64,000 nt of DNA from the NCBI GenBank assembly GCA_964017155.1, contig OZ024865.1:13767029-13831028 (forward strand), given 5' to 3'. Positions 22,466 to 34,780 of the stretch are shown piece by piece. Position numbers and translations under genes: made by a program. Every line of letters begins with the position of its first letter. Position 1 is the stretch's first letter. The stretch is from Oasisia sp. SBJ-2009. Taxonomy: Eukaryota > Annelida > Polychaeta > Sabellida > Siboglinidae. The notes beneath the pieces are model-generated. The model saw only the letters and a program-made list of their open reading frames with translations, did not search any database and was not told where the DNA came from.

Positions 22466-22549
22466 GTGTGTTTGACCAAGCGTTGGTACAGCAGCTGTGG
22501 GCTAGGCTGGCTCAGGTTTCAAACAATAAGGAGGAGACATTTAATGTTG
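22466..22549 (+). CDS. Possible isolated exon, plus strand
   Basis: 84 bp between an acceptor-like ACACATGTCAG and a strong donor GTAAGT. One frame reads VFDQALVQQLWARLAQVSNN then KEETFNV, which looks protein-like, but all three frames are open. A compatible downstream acceptor (ATTGCAG at 23288) would add GRSQTSYE and a stop. It lies antisense inside an LRR-gene intron. No family is recognised, and it may be the remnant of an inserted gene or element. Confidence 0.3.
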
Positions 22550-23825
22550 GTAAGTGTCAACTTGTTCAATAATACTGTTACGGTATTATTTCCTCTTTAT
22601 AATTGTACTACATTGTAAAGTGGAAGACTGTGCATTAACTGAGCTAATTTAGGATGAATGTTTAAGCAATTATTTAGTTATAAGGGTTTTCACCATATAT
22701 GGAGAATTGCTTTGAGCCAGCACTCCAGGATGCTGGAATTTACCCCCACTGGCTGCATATAAACAGTAGGGCTTGTCCTAATGAGTTTTGGAGTGTTTGT
22801 ATCCCACTGGTGATATGACTTGCATAGTCCATAATTTTACTCATGTTAGAGATACTGTGTTTTGTATTATGATGTTTGATCTACATTATTAGATTAACAC
22901 ACCATATTATGTATTTAGCAATAGTATGTGTTCTATGAAGCTAAGTCAGTAAGTGGTCAGTATCAGAAAAGTGCCCAGTGGTCACTAATGACTCCATGAT
23001 TAATCATTTTATTGGGTTGGCTGGCTGGGTAAGGTGCAGGGCAAATTCCCTAGAGGCTGACTGACACTTGACAACAAGCTGGGAGCCACCCTGGGAAGTT
23101 TAGCTAAATTGTAAACACTGGCCAGCCATTTAGCAGGTCATTTTGTGTGTATCCTGTGTTAGTGTGTAGTAAAATAGAACTGCATATATGATAACATGAA
23201 GTAGTATAAGTGTTATGGAATTGCAATACATGTTTGAATAATTATCTGTGTTCTGCTATAAATGACATGTTGCATCATGTTATTGCAGGAAGGAGCCAGA
23301 CCTCATATGAATGATGTGAGAGTCATTAAGGAGTCTTCAGAGCAGTGTTGGGGTGAGCATGGTCATTATAGTTAGATTAGGCAATTATTGCATCTGTTAG
23401 ATGTTAGTTCCAGTGGCTCTCAGTTCAATGTAATGGGGTTGTTCTTCATTGTATTGGCTTTCATAATCTTTGTCTTGCTTATGTTGATGTTGTGTCCTAG
23501 CTGTGTTGATACTGTGTTTAGCAGAATGCAATTTTTATTCTATTTTGAATAATATGCTTCAATTTAGTTATAGGTCCAATTGTTCGAGAAGATCTGTTTG
23601 CTATTTTATCGATAATGTTTAATCCAGTTTAAATGTGAGATTAATGTTAAGCACAGAATGTTAAACAGGTTAAATCTCGCAATATTTACACCGTCAATTG
23701 TTAATGTTAGTTCCTCAACCTATTTATTAGGTATTTAAAAAAAAAAAGTTTTATTGGCAACTAAACTGAGTTGGATTGACATTATACAATAAAATACAAT
23801 TAACGCATCTGTATGTAGTTTTTAA

Positions 23826-23990
23826 TTTACCTATAAAAAGAGGCGTCCCCCAAGGATCAATTTTAGGGCCACTGACATTGTTATTTACTATAATTATATC
23901 AATGATTTTCCGAAAGCCTGCATAACTTATACTAATGATAATTGATGACACAAGTACAATTAAAGTCTTCACAGATGACACAAACACAGT
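23826..23990 (+). pseudogene. LINE reverse-transcriptase fragment
   Basis: The frame carries RGVPQGSILGPL, then LLF, followed after a frame change by FTDDTNT, a degenerate form of the F/YADDT active site. The block between them is shortened. It is a fossil non-LTR RT palm segment of about 165 bp with no surviving ends. Confidence 0.7.
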
Positions 23991-24289
23991 GAATGTTGAA
24001 TATTTGATAAATAAAGACCTATAATAAGCATATAGCTAACACTTTTTTTAAATGTTATTATAAATATAAACATAAAACATTACCCGTATACCTTCAAAAT
24101 TGGCAGATAACACAAACCAGAAATATGCATAATCATTTCACACCAGCACACTGCAGAATACATACATTCAGGACATAATATACATTTGTAAAAAAGATAT
24201 CCCTCATGGTTTCTGACAAATAAGGGCTAAAAGACTAAAATGATACTTCAATTACAAAATATAGTATTACTTACATAATGTTAACTCAC

Positions 24290-24373
24290 CATAGTCCTTG
24301 GACGTTTGGGCAACTGGAAAGTGCTGTGGTCAGTGACAGCATGCCATCAGATCCAATACCACATGACTGTATG
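24290..24373 (-). CDS. LRR exon, 28-residue type
   Basis: 84 bp, acceptor GTGTTACAG, donor GTGAGT, phase 2. It reads IQSCGIGSDGMLSLTTALS, then SCPNVQGL and a split Trp. The leading Leu of the repeat is replaced by Ile. Confidence 0.85.
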
Positions 24374-25296
24374 CTGTAACACAATATATGCATTGATTAG
24401 GTTAGCAGCTTATAGTACTTTTAGGGTAATTAATTGTATTATTTATATATATTTGATGACAGCCAGGGATACTTTAAAAGGGCATGCAGAAAGATTCTGG
24501 CTTGATGCAAGTTTTGTTTATTTGTCTTTGCTTTTTCTAGGCATTTTGTTCTCCTAAGTAATATTAGACCGCTGAATGAGAGATAGGGCAGATGGAATAA
24601 AACGGGGATGAGTTGGGACTACAGTGGGGGAAAAGAGGATGAACTATGCAACATCTGAGGCAAAAACTACTAATATTATACAAATAAATAAATATATACA
24701 TCATATGTAGACATACATACATATATTTTATGTAACATTGCCATTACACACGCACACCTGCACCACAATTCACACAAGCACAATGTAAAATTTACTGCAA
24801 TTGAATATTGTGTACAACTACACAAAAAACAACAGTGGATATATTCCTACAATAAAAAGTCAAAGCATAATTCATAACTATAACCATAATACTTATTGAC
24901 CGCAAGTAGGTATACAATATTTATACCGAAGCATACATACACACATACTATAATATATAATGTTCACATATTAACATAAGCCTATACAGTAGGCTTACCA
25001 TACATACTTATCCGTTGCAGTTACAACTGAACTTGAACAATAAGCTACACATCTGGCTTACACTTCACATGGTGTAAAGTAGAGTTAAAAATGTGCCCAA
25101 GGTTTTAACACCGCAGCACAAGATTCGAACCAGGTCCTGTTATTCGACAGTCCGAAGCTCTACCCTTGAGCCACTGCACTCTTACAACTGAACTTGAACA
25201 ATGTGCTATACATCTGCAGTAATAAAAAAGTGCTGATCATACAATATATTATCGAGGAATAGCTGTAAATTGAAACTATTTTGATGATGTACTCAC
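24374..25296 (-). other. Intron, 920 bp, containing a SINE
   Basis: It contains the tRNA-like SINE at 25042-25181. Otherwise I see AT-rich sequence with short ACATACATAC stretches and nothing more. Confidence 0.6.
25042..25181 (-). mobile_element. tRNA-derived SINE with 21-bp target-site duplication
   Basis: On the minus strand the 5' part reads as a tRNA-like head with an A-box (TGGCTCAAGGGTAGAGC) and a B-box (GGTTCGAATCT), the two pol III internal promoter elements. A tRNA-unrelated tail follows. Flanks 25021-25041 and 25182-25202 are an identical 21-bp repeat beginning TTACAACTGAACTTGAAC. The base pattern resembles a tRNA, but acceptor-stem pairing is poor, so I do not call a functional tRNA gene. 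Similarity continues weakly beyond the duplication (GCTACACATCTG, GCTATACATCTG), so a tandem duplication is an alternative origin. Confidence 0.72.
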
Positions 25297-25383
25297 TGCA
25301 ACATCTGCAAAGACGCCATCTTCTTAATGGCGGTTGCGAGAGCCTTGCCAGAATCAGGATCACTGAATGAGTTGCCGCTCAAC
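25297..25383 (-). CDS. LRR exon, 29-residue type (most 5' exon recognised)
   Basis: 87 bp, acceptor ATGTACAG, donor GTGAGT, phase 2. It reads LSGNSFSDPDSGKALATAI, then KKMASLQML. An exon of the 28-residue type is expected next in the 5' direction, but none was found up to the window end. Confidence 0.85.
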
Positions 25384-25554
25384 CTGTACATTTCGATTAA
25401 TTTGAAAAAAAGTGAAATGGAATAACAAAGTTTCAGTACTGCAGAGAATTAACAATGCAATTTACGCAACACAAGTTATAATACTATAAAGGAAAATACA
25501 CAAATTATATATATACATATATATGTATATAAATATACATATATATATACACAC

Positions 25555-25667
<113 letters not shown>

Positions 25668-26478
25668 AAATTAACCTGGGCTAAAAAGTAGTGAAATAAT
25701 CTAATATTCAACTGGACACATAGAATGAAACGTTTACTTGTTTATACAAACAATTCACACTAATAACTTCTGAAGCCCTTCGTCTACCTAAGTAAGTGTT
25801 TTTGCAACGCTATCAATAGTAAAGTAGAATAGCGGTATGCTACACCCTATTAAATGCCTGTTAAATAGTTGAAATATTCAAGTTAAAGTATGACACTTGT
25901 ATGGTTTTCTTTTTTGTCTTGGAGTAAACGTCTTCTTCACATTAATTCGGTGATTAGACAATATTGACACTGTCATAACAGGAAAAAAACCTGCTTCACA
26001 ACAGAGTCAAGCAAGTGAGAACTGTTTACGAGGGACAACAATATTTCCTGCTGTTTATTTTGTGTTTGTTTAATCTCATTACAAGCCAACATTTACTGCA
26101 AAGATTGACGATACGATGAATATGTTACACAGCGGAAAACTAAGAAATTAATTTTTAAATGTTCTAGCTGTAAACTAAAATTGTCCTCTGTACAACAAGT
26201 AGCAGCAATTGTAATTGTTTGGTGGCAATTGTAGATGTCCCGGGCTAACGAACTAAGATATTTTTAAACCTTCACAACTTATGAAATACCATTAATGTAA
26301 ACTAGTTTACTATCAAAAAACCATGAGAAGTCCTCTGAACCATGCTATTATTTTGGTGAATCGTAGTTACCAATCATATGGTAATGAAAGAAAAATGATG
26401 ATATGGCTATAGAAGGCGATATGCTAATGAGGATACACTGGAAATATAATACGTGAGAAGACTGTTTTGTGATGCTTG

Positions 26479-26587
<109 letters not shown>

Positions 26588-27451
26588 TACTTTAGGTGTT
26601 ACTAACAACAGTATTTAATTTCAATTAATCTGTAGATTACGCTGATTTCCGGTTCTATATAACTTGCAGGAGAGTCATTGAGCTGCAACCTCGTATGTAG
26701 AAACAAATTAGACTTTCATATTACGAAGCCGAAGTGTACCTCGAGAAGGATTAAAGCAAATAGTGTTTTTTTTTGTAGTGTCATTGAGACATTGAGGGTG
26801 AATGCAACAATAGAGAAAAATGCAGTGTTTTTGAATTGAATAGGCACAGTATCAACACATTTACATTTCGGGTGACCCTGAGATGGTTTCAGAAGGATTC
26901 AATGAAATACTCTTTCTGGCAATACAATGGTAAATGCGGTTATCAATTCATAATACAAGCTTAGTATTATGTTAAGGTCAACATGCCTACATGCGTGTAA
27001 ATAATTCTGGCTATATATGAAAAATGCTCTGAGAACAGCAAACATCTATCAAGTGTTACTGAAACACGTAACCTGTGTAACATTGCAAATATAATATTAT
27101 TTGCAAATATTATAATGTTTAAAAAAGTGCTTAGTAATTAACACCTTAGTTATGATAATTTATATAATAAAATCATACATTTCAGTTGATCTACCCAGTT
27201 ATTTCACAGATTAACGTCACTTTGGGCAATGGAAATCTTAAAGTAGAAATTGCAGGCAATGTTTTTTAACATTGTTCTAATGAGTTGTTGACATATGTAG
27301 GCCATGAGAAGATCCCAATATTTCGGCAACGTGGACATTTTTAGGTACGGATGCTCATAATGGTTTTTGGTGAAGAACTCTCTGATTTCTGTGACAAATC
27401 ACAGTTTTAGCACTAACCCCACTTTCAAGATGTTAACCCCATCAAATTAGT

Positions 27452-27631
<180 letters not shown>

Positions 27632-27632
<1 letters not shown>

Positions 27633-27745
27633 GGGAAGTAGGGGCATGTCCGCACACTTAAGGTGAAACAAGCTATAGATAATGCACTGTGTGTGCTAAG
27701 ATGATGATATTTAGTATTCAGAATGAGCAATCATATTACTTTGTT

Positions 27746-27781
<36 letters not shown>

Positions 27782-28564
27782 AGAAATCGCATATCCCATC
27801 AGATATTTAAATATTTGGTAAAATATAGAGGCATAGCTTTGTGCGGACATGCCCCAAGGTGTACGGGGCATAGCCGCACACTGTGTGCGGTTATGCCCCA
27901 AGAATGGCGAAACAACAGCTGGTCTCACTGAGCTGACCATTAACTGCAATAATAATATATATTGGTATGTGTACACTACTGACATGTGCATTACTATAAA
28001 ACAAAAACAGAGAACACAAATCAACGGTTTCAAGTTTTCATATATACGTAAAGTTTAGAAAATACAGTGGCCTTGAATCATAGTCCACGTTTATTCCTCC
28101 TTGAGAGTCAAAGCAAACAACAGCATGATTTTGTAACGGAAAAGTCAAAGTTTGCAACCCAGCTTGTCTGAAGCCTTCTAGCTAAAACAGCATAGTTTCG
28201 TAAAGCGCAAAGTAAAACTAACAACTCAGTTTGTCGGCCGTGTGAGCATGGCTTTGTATGGACTAACGTATACGGGCAAAGTTCTATATATTATAGATTA
28301 TACATCATTTATCATCTTGGTTATTTTAGTCTATGAGCAATGGTCAATTAAGCTTTATGTATTTAACGGACCTAATGATACACAACATGGAAAATGTGAT
28401 GTCAGCACGATATAGCCTATTACACATTGACGAAGCGATGAATGATATAATAAGTTTAAGAATAGTAAATAATTAGATAATAATCATCATATACTATCTC
28501 ACTTCAATGTTTCCTATAATATTTGTGATAAGCAATTGAAGTATCTAAATATGTATCTAAGTAG

Positions 28565-28629
<65 letters not shown>

Positions 28630-29061
28630 CGATGCACGAAATACGTCTGCACAGCGGGTGGGGCATGACCGCACAGGCCTGTGCGAACATGCCCCAAGCA
28701 TACAACACGTGAATAATTTTGAATTGCGCGAAAATGCTACTTATGAATATATCCTTTATTTCACACATCATAAAACATTAAAATACAATTTGGAATTATG
28801 AAAGAAAATGTATATGCACGTCTTACAGTTAAAGTAATACACATAACAGCATATGAGTAAAATTACATCAGTGTTTACGAAAATAACATTTTATGTCATA
28901 ACATTTTAATTATTCACTTCTATCAAAAAGTATATGCAAGTGGTTGATTTGGGGATTAGACGATGCCGCTTAGCATGATTCCACTAACCAGATGTTACGC
29001 GATGCGCAAATAATACGGTGTGCGGACATGCCTCAGAATGCGGATATGCCCCTACTTCTCA
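27632..29061. mobile_element. TIR element with repeated GTGCGGACATGCCCC hairpin motifs
   Basis: The left end reads GGGGAAGTAGGGGCATGTCC and the right end is its inverted counterpart (GGATATGCCCCTACTTCTC). The 15-bp motif GTGCGGACATGCCCC or its complement occurs about eight times (near 27641, 27841, 27871, 27884, 28661, 28681, 29021, 29040), mostly in back-to-back pairs that form hairpins. The interior is AT-rich with a TTAG array (27743-27781) and a TA array (28570-28623). No transposase frame was seen. The TSD is obscured by the flanking TA tract. Confidence 0.7.
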
Positions 29062-29795
29062 ACTTTTCCGTTAGAATATACAGGTGCGATGAGGTAAATT
29101 CACGTCAAATGCATTAGAAATTGTTTTAAATATATAAAATAAAACTGTGGATATATTCGGCACATGATAGGCATCGTTTATTCATTGTACTGTATTTATT
29201 TACCACGTCAACCTTATTGTAACCCTTTATCATAGTTGTTATCACATTACTACTTTTCCGGCATCACACAGTAAATCCCAGTGCGGGTTTGGCGCCAACG
29301 GCATCGGCTCTGGATCGATTCGGACCGAGTCACCTACGCTTGAAATTAGAGACAAACGTCCGTGTGCAGACGGAGTAGCTGGTCGTTGCAGGGCAGTTGA
29401 AGAACGACTGCTCTCGGTGCGGCGTTCCGTGCAGGTTGGTGACAAAAGGACGTGCAAGACTTCTCGCAAGCCAGGGCTCGAAACTACGCCTGACTGATCG
29501 TCTCCGTAACATTGAGTGTGTGCGAAATTGAACAATTATAGTATTTGACTTCGCTAGTCACTATTGCGTCAGCCGTGGGAAAAGTGCAAATATCCGCCCC
29601 AATTTGAAGACGATTGGTGAGAATCCGCATTTACGTTCCAAACACTGCGTATAACAGGAATGCTCAGCGGGTGGCTGAAATCATCAAAATGTTATTACCT
29701 GGCGGAGGCCGATCAGACTCCACTTGGGGAATTTCATTGGCTGACGTCAACAGATCGAGACTTTTTTTCAAAGGGGTGTCCCAGAGTAATCTCGC
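29062..29795. other. Unassigned spacer
   Basis: 29250-29560 is less AT-rich than its surroundings and open in several frames, but shows no splice context or recognised domain. Nothing can be supported here. Confidence 0.4.
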
Positions 29796-29799
29796 TTAA

Positions 29800-31487
29800 A
29801 GGACAAACAAAGTTAACTTTTACGTGGCATACACCTAATAGAGTTAATATAAAGTAACAATTTCCACATATACTCAATTTTTTAATGCCAGCGGTTTACC
29901 AGAAAAATATTTTTTAACACCCAGCCATCAAAATTCTATGCGCTACCCCATCTTAGACGAAGAATGACGTCACGACGGTGATCGAGGCGCTCTCCACGTA
30001 GATTCCCTGCATAGGGTTTGGCTGTTGTCATGAAATGGCTGCAACTTGGCAACGCGCGTAACATGCTGATGACGGTAAATATAAAGTTGTATATTATTGT
30101 TATCGCTGAAATCTTCCCATCAACTGATGATACATGTCTACATCAAAGCATTTCTCCTCAAAATGGACCGAGCAAAGTGCCAAACAGTACGCCCGAAAAT
30201 CACCAAAGTGAATCCATTGCTTCAATACTACTGGTTGTTTCAACTATTATTGCAAACGTATGCCGAACACGAAGGCATAATTACTAAAGTTTACCATAGA
30301 TTTAACCACAGATTTAGATACACGTCTATAAGCAGCTGCTAGATGTCACGCCAACTGAACGAACTGTCGAAGACTCGAAGTTGTTGACCCTTAACGACGT
30401 CGCCGGAAGCTGACCGAGATATAGAATGCCGCACGCTGAATGGCCAAGCCAAATTAACCCTTCACCTATGGCGGCGTCTAGACCATCGTGGATTTCGTTA
30501 GAATTTTAGACTTTAAAGGCAAAACAAAGTTAACTGTTTCGTGGCATACACCTAATAGAGTTAATATAAAGTAACAATTTCCACATATACTCAATTTTTT
30601 TACGCCAGCGGTTTACCAGAAAAATATTTTTTAACACCCAGCCATCCAAATACTACGCGCTACTCCATCTTAGACGAAGAATGACGTCACGACGGTGATC
30701 GAGGCGCTCTCTACGCAGATTCACTGCATGGGGTTTGGCTGTTGTCATGAAATGGCTGCAACTCGGCAACGCGCGTAACATGCTGATGACGGTAAATATA
30801 AAGTTGTCTATTATTGTTATCGCTGAAATCATCCCATCAACTGATGATACATGACTACATGTCTACTTCAAAGCATTTCTCCTAAAAATGGACCGAGCAA
30901 AGTGAACTGTACTTGGACTGGAGGGATTCCAAACAGTACGCCCGTAAATGTGAATCAATTTCTTCAATACTACCGGTTGTTTCAACTATTATTGCAACCG
31001 TATGCCGAACAGTAAGGCATAATTACTAAAGTTTACCATAGATTTAACCACAGATTTAGATACACGTCTATAAGCAGCTCCTAGATGTCACGCCAACTGA
31101 ACGAACTGTCGAAGACTCGAAGTTGTTGACCCTTAACAACGTCGCAGGTTAAGGGTCAGATATAGAATGCCGCGCGCTGAATGGCCAAGTCAATTTAACC
31201 CTTCACTTAATGGCGGCGTCTAGACCATCGTGGATTTCGTTAGAATTTTAGACTTTAAAGTCACATTCTGAGTAAACCGCTGACGTTAAAAAATTGAGTA
31301 TATGTGGAAATTGTTACTTTATATTAACTCTATTAGGTGTATGCCACGAAACAGTTAACTTTTTTTGCCTTTAAAGTCACATTCTGAGTAAACCGCTGAT
31401 GTTAAAAAATTGAGTATATGTGGAAATTGTTACTTTTTATAAACTCTATTAGGTGTATGACACGAAGCCGTAGCCTTTTTTTGTCCT
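29800..31487. mobile_element. TTAA-flanked transposon, outer copy A, interrupted by copy B
   Basis: It is bounded by TTAA at 29796-29799 and 31488-31491. TIRs of about 100 bp begin AGGACAAACAAAGTTAAC and share ATAGAGTTAATATAAAGTAA and CACATATACTCAATTTTTT. The interior contains AATGACGTCACGACGGTGAT and AACGCGCGTAACATGCTGATG. No transposase frame remains, so it is non-autonomous. A TTAA target fits piggyBac-like or Kolobok-like superfamilies, and I cannot choose between them. Copy B sits at an internal TTAA. Confidence 0.82.
30527..31370. mobile_element. TTAA-flanked transposon, inner copy B (844 bp)
   Basis: It is bounded by TTAA at 30523-30526 and 31371-31374, with ends AGGCAAAACAAAGTTAAC and its complement. 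It interrupts the GACTTTAAAGTC palindrome of copy A. That palindrome is intact inside copy B (near 31252) and copy C (near 37503), which gives the empty-site sequence. Copy B therefore inserted into copy A. Confidence 0.85.
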
Positions 31488-31491
31488 TTAA

Positions 31492-32110
31492 CCGACTGTC
31501 GTTCGGCTGCGGAACTACGCCGAGAAGACAGTCTGGCTACATTATCGGCTTTTGTTTGGGTAGCAGCCGTGATCTATAAAATGCTACCACCTCACGGACA
31601 CTGCCGTAATATATATTTTTATAAACAACTGCAAATTTCTATTTCTATTTATTTTGTGTTAATATAAGTTTCATTTTTAATAGTTTTTATAATAGAGCAT
31701 TATTTGATCAAAAGGTTTCCTTATTTAATTTGTATGCTATCCGTGTCGAGCTAGACAATGCTGCCACCTCACGGATACTGGTTAATCCTGCCGTAATTCT
31801 TATTTTATAAACAACGGTAAATTTGAATTTTTAGTTACTTTTGTGTTAATATAAGTTCAATGGTGAATACTTTTCATATGATATTATTATCTTGTAAAAG
31901 TACATCGTTATTTTAATTTTTATTTCATAGTTGACCTGAGAGCCAATCAGCGTCTCTACCCTAATCTGGGGTAAGGCTGCCCGGATGTAGAAATTTAAGC
32001 CCATATACTGTCCCAGGCGGAGTTTTTAGGGGCTTAAAAGTGCTGCCACCTCACGGAGTCTGGGTAACCGAGGCTAGTCCCAGAGAGGCTGGTAGTGACG
32101 TAATCAGCCG
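31492..32110 (+). repeat. Dispersed repeat R, copy 1
   Basis: It starts with GAGAAGACAGTCTGGC, includes GAGAGCCAATCAGCGTCTC (31937) and GGGGCTTAAAAGTGCTGCCA (32030). Matching copies lie at 36600-36762 plus 37815-37860 (split by TTAA copy C) and at 55130-55640. No ends or coding content were identified. Confidence 0.7.
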
Positions 32111-32902
32111 CAGCGAATTCTGGCTCGTGACGATGCACAATATTATTGGCGATGGAAGCGTCAACAACAGAGACACAGCGCCTGGGAAAGGTTTTTTTCA
32201 AAAGCGAGATTATCCCGACGAAACCGGTTTGGTTTCTGTTTTCCTGGGCGACAGAGACACCTTACGCTACATCATTTGGCATCTCCTGATTTCACCGAAG
32301 AGGACAGTTGACTGGACCACGTGATACGTGACGTCAGTGCCGAAGACAACCGGAGTAACCTGCATAAACTGGGAATGAGTTGAAATCCCCGAATACTTCT
32401 AATAATAGTATTAAAGACATCTTGTGCACCAATACTTCCTCGAAGATCAAGCTCAGTGGGGCGACAAAACGAAAGGATTAAATAATCTCGCTCTCGTAAA
32501 CAAGGCGCAAGTCGCCGACGGATGGATGAATGTGCTGTAGGACACCGATGACGACAGGCAACATAAAAGAGATATCAAACAGGCAACATGCAAGAGGTAG
32601 CGCCGGGGACGCCTCGAGAACGGTTTTATGTCATTAGCAGCGACTGAGGGGGAGAGTGGTCTACAGCTAGAATAGGACAAGGACAGTCGTTTGGCAGAGG
32701 TGTCTTCCGGGCACCCACATTATGTCAGAATGATGGGCTGCCTACACCACTGTGTCACAACTGCACGGGGGGAGGAGGGAATACGTTCACGATATTGTGG
32801 TTCACCAGTAAAACTTCGCCGATCTACAACATCCTGATGTATACGAGAGCGTGGAGAATCTGTAGATGCGGGAAAGTAGAACATTGAAAGGTGTGTCACA
32901 TG
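32111..32902. other. Unassigned; one open frame without splice or domain support
   Basis: A plus-strand frame is open from 32040 to 32324 (GLVSVFLGDRDTLRYIIWHL near its end), but its start lies in repeat R and nothing else supports it. 32330-32900 shows nothing. Confidence 0.35.
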
Positions 32903-34562
32903 CACGGGCGTCGATCGGTGGGGGACGGGGGGGGACGCGTCCCCCCCCCCCACTTTTCAGGGAGGGGGGACAGCATAGGAATTGTCCCCCCCCACTTTTC
33001 AGTTCCGAAAAATTGCGAGGCATATAGCCTGACTCAACACTCCTCTCTCTTAAAAGCCGCTATATAGGACTAGCTAGACAACAAACTCGCGATATGAAGT
33101 TCAGCGAAATTATTTATTGCAAATTAGCACGAGGCAAACAAGTTTTGAAGCATGTTTTGCTGTTAGTGCGCCATAATCCGTGATAGTTATTTAAACAAAC
33201 GTAATATTTTAATGTATTGAACGAAATGTTAGATAACTCTTCACAGTAGTGTCGAACAGCCCGTGGCATTTATAACAAAAATGCTTTGTTATTTCGCTGC
33301 ACATTGATGATTTTAAATTTGTCATGCATACGCAGAAAGGCCAATCGGAAAGTTTATAACTACCGAAAAAATGTAAGCCGCTGCCGGGCTCTATCAACCT
33401 TGTGTTGATATTATTAATAGGCTCTAGCCACCAAGCACATTTTAAATGATGACATTTGTGTTGCAATTTCACCCCTCGCCTGCTTGATGCTTATCGCCTA
33501 CGGTAGAAGCGGCGGATTCATGCAGTTTGTGTAACATATTCCCATTTGAGTGATGACAAATTTCTTTGCCAAAATGTTGGATTGGGAAGTTCTACACAGG
33601 CACAGCATGGGCGTCGATCAGTGGGGGACGAGGGGGACGCTGACCACCCCACGGCATGAGGGGGTCAGCATAGGAAATGTCCTCATACTTTTTCAGTTCA
33701 TAAAACAAATGTATAGGCATATATAGCGAGACTGATAATTTCCCTCTTTTAAAAACCCTACATCGGTCTAGTAGTAAAATTAATAATAAGAACTAAACTT
33801 CCGACTACCTAGTGGAAAATCACTAGATAAATTTGCTTAGTTGGCCGCAGCCCGCAACTTGATCGAAGTCCAATAAATATTCATCATGCCGGGCTCTGTC
33901 ATTTTAATATTATAATAATAATAATAAAACTTTATTTTGACACCATCAAATCCGGGACCTATGTCCCGTTTACGGGTGTGTACATACATGTAAATAGGTA
34001 AACAAATTAATAAATATAGTTAAGCTAAAATATAATGTTCACGGGTGTATGCATACATGTAAATAAGTAAATTAATAAATAAATACAGTTAAGCTAAAAT
34101 ATAATGTTCACGGGTGTGTACATGCACCCTTGTATTGATATATAGCCATCAAGCACATAATAGATTATTAATTTTTGTTTGCCCTGTCACCCCTTGGATT
34201 GCAGCCTGGTCGCCCTGGTGGATATTTATATCGCCTACGGCGGAACCAGAGGATTTATGCACTTTGTGTAATTTGATCTCATTTTAGTGATGACAAATTT
34301 CTTTGCCAAAAGGTGTGATTGGGAAGTCCTACACAGGCACCCTAGTAAGCTCTGCATCTTGTCACTCTATGAATCAGGCAAGCAGTGTTGGGTACAAAGT
34401 CTACCCCCAAATATATGTTGTCAACATAGCAATTATAAATAGCATAACAAAGGCTTTTTTAGTTTAGAATTAGCACCAGACCAAAAATGAATTATGTTTT
34501 ATATTTAAACAAATACTTATGTGTATTTCAGGTCATATACATATATATATATTATACATGTC

Positions 34563-34630
<68 letters not shown>

Positions 34631-34636
34631 CATGTC

Positions 34637-34711
<75 letters not shown>

Positions 34712-34780
34712 GCATACATATATGTGTATATCAATTTGTCCCCCGTCCCCCCCACTTTTTAAACCGGATCGACGCCCCTG
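32903..34780. mobile_element. hAT-like element with 8-bp TSD, G/C-run termini
   Basis: It is flanked by GTCACATG (32895-32902 and 34781-34788). Ends are CACGGGCGTCGATC and, inverted, CAGGGGCGTCGATC, followed by long G runs. Eight-base TSDs and a CAGGG-type terminus are hAT hallmarks. A second terminus-like sequence, ATGGGCGTCGATCAGTGG, lies inside at 33608. The first third (about 33050-33395) matches the interior and right end of the GCGCATGCGCAGAAACG MITE at 52953-53432, so the element has captured or been entered by that MITE. No transposase frame was seen. Confidence 0.8.
34536..34718. repeat. (TA)n array with embedded TATACATGTCATGTATA
   Basis: Two long TA tracts are separated and preceded by the same ATTATACATGTCATGTAT insert, so the interrupted tract itself is duplicated. 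It lies inside the hAT-like element near its right end. Confidence 0.9.

Larger units (their letters stand above)
20847..24289 (-). other. Intron, 3.4 kb, with inserted elements
   Basis: The longest recognised intron of the LRR gene. It holds an intronic-repeat copy near 21000-21130, the palindromic AACGAAAAACGAATTCG cluster (21537-21735), a possible plus-strand exon (22466-22549) and a LINE RT fragment (23826-23990). The rest is unassigned AT-rich sequence. Confidence 0.6.
12676..25383 (-). other. Gene model: RI-type leucine-rich repeat protein, 3' part (nine exons)
   Basis: Nine minus-strand exons join in one frame, every intron being phase 2. Eight exons encode one LRR each, alternating a 29-residue type (LxxNxLxDPxxAKxLAxxIxxM) with a 28-residue type (LxSCxIGxxGMxxLxxALSxCPxxxxLW), as in ribonuclease inhibitor and NLR proteins. 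The ninth is a hydrophilic tail ending CTII. Order of transcription: 25297-25383, 24290-24373, 20760-20846, 19246-19329, 18197-18283, 17406-17489, 16354-16436 (broken), 13673-13756, 12676-12772. The LRR fold forms a curved, ligand-binding solenoid. The ligand is unknown. No 5' exons, NACHT or other domain were found upstream on this strand, so the start lies outside the window or in exons I could not recognise. Confidence 0.82.

Noticed and set aside
25042..25181. Functional tRNA gene
   Set aside because: A- and B-boxes are present, but the acceptor stem does not pair well and a long target duplication flanks it; SINE is the better reading.
12676..25383. NLR receptor call for the LRR gene
   Set aside because: RI-type LRRs fit NLR proteins, but no NACHT, death-fold or other N-terminal domain was found on the same strand, so only the LRR part is claimed.
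29242..29535. 97-codon minus-strand frame in a GC-richer patch
   Set aside because: Other frames are also open, with no splice sites or recognised motif.
32040..32324. Plus-strand frame ending in DRDTLRYIIWHLLISPKRTV
   Set aside because: Starts inside dispersed repeat R; no splice sites or domain support.
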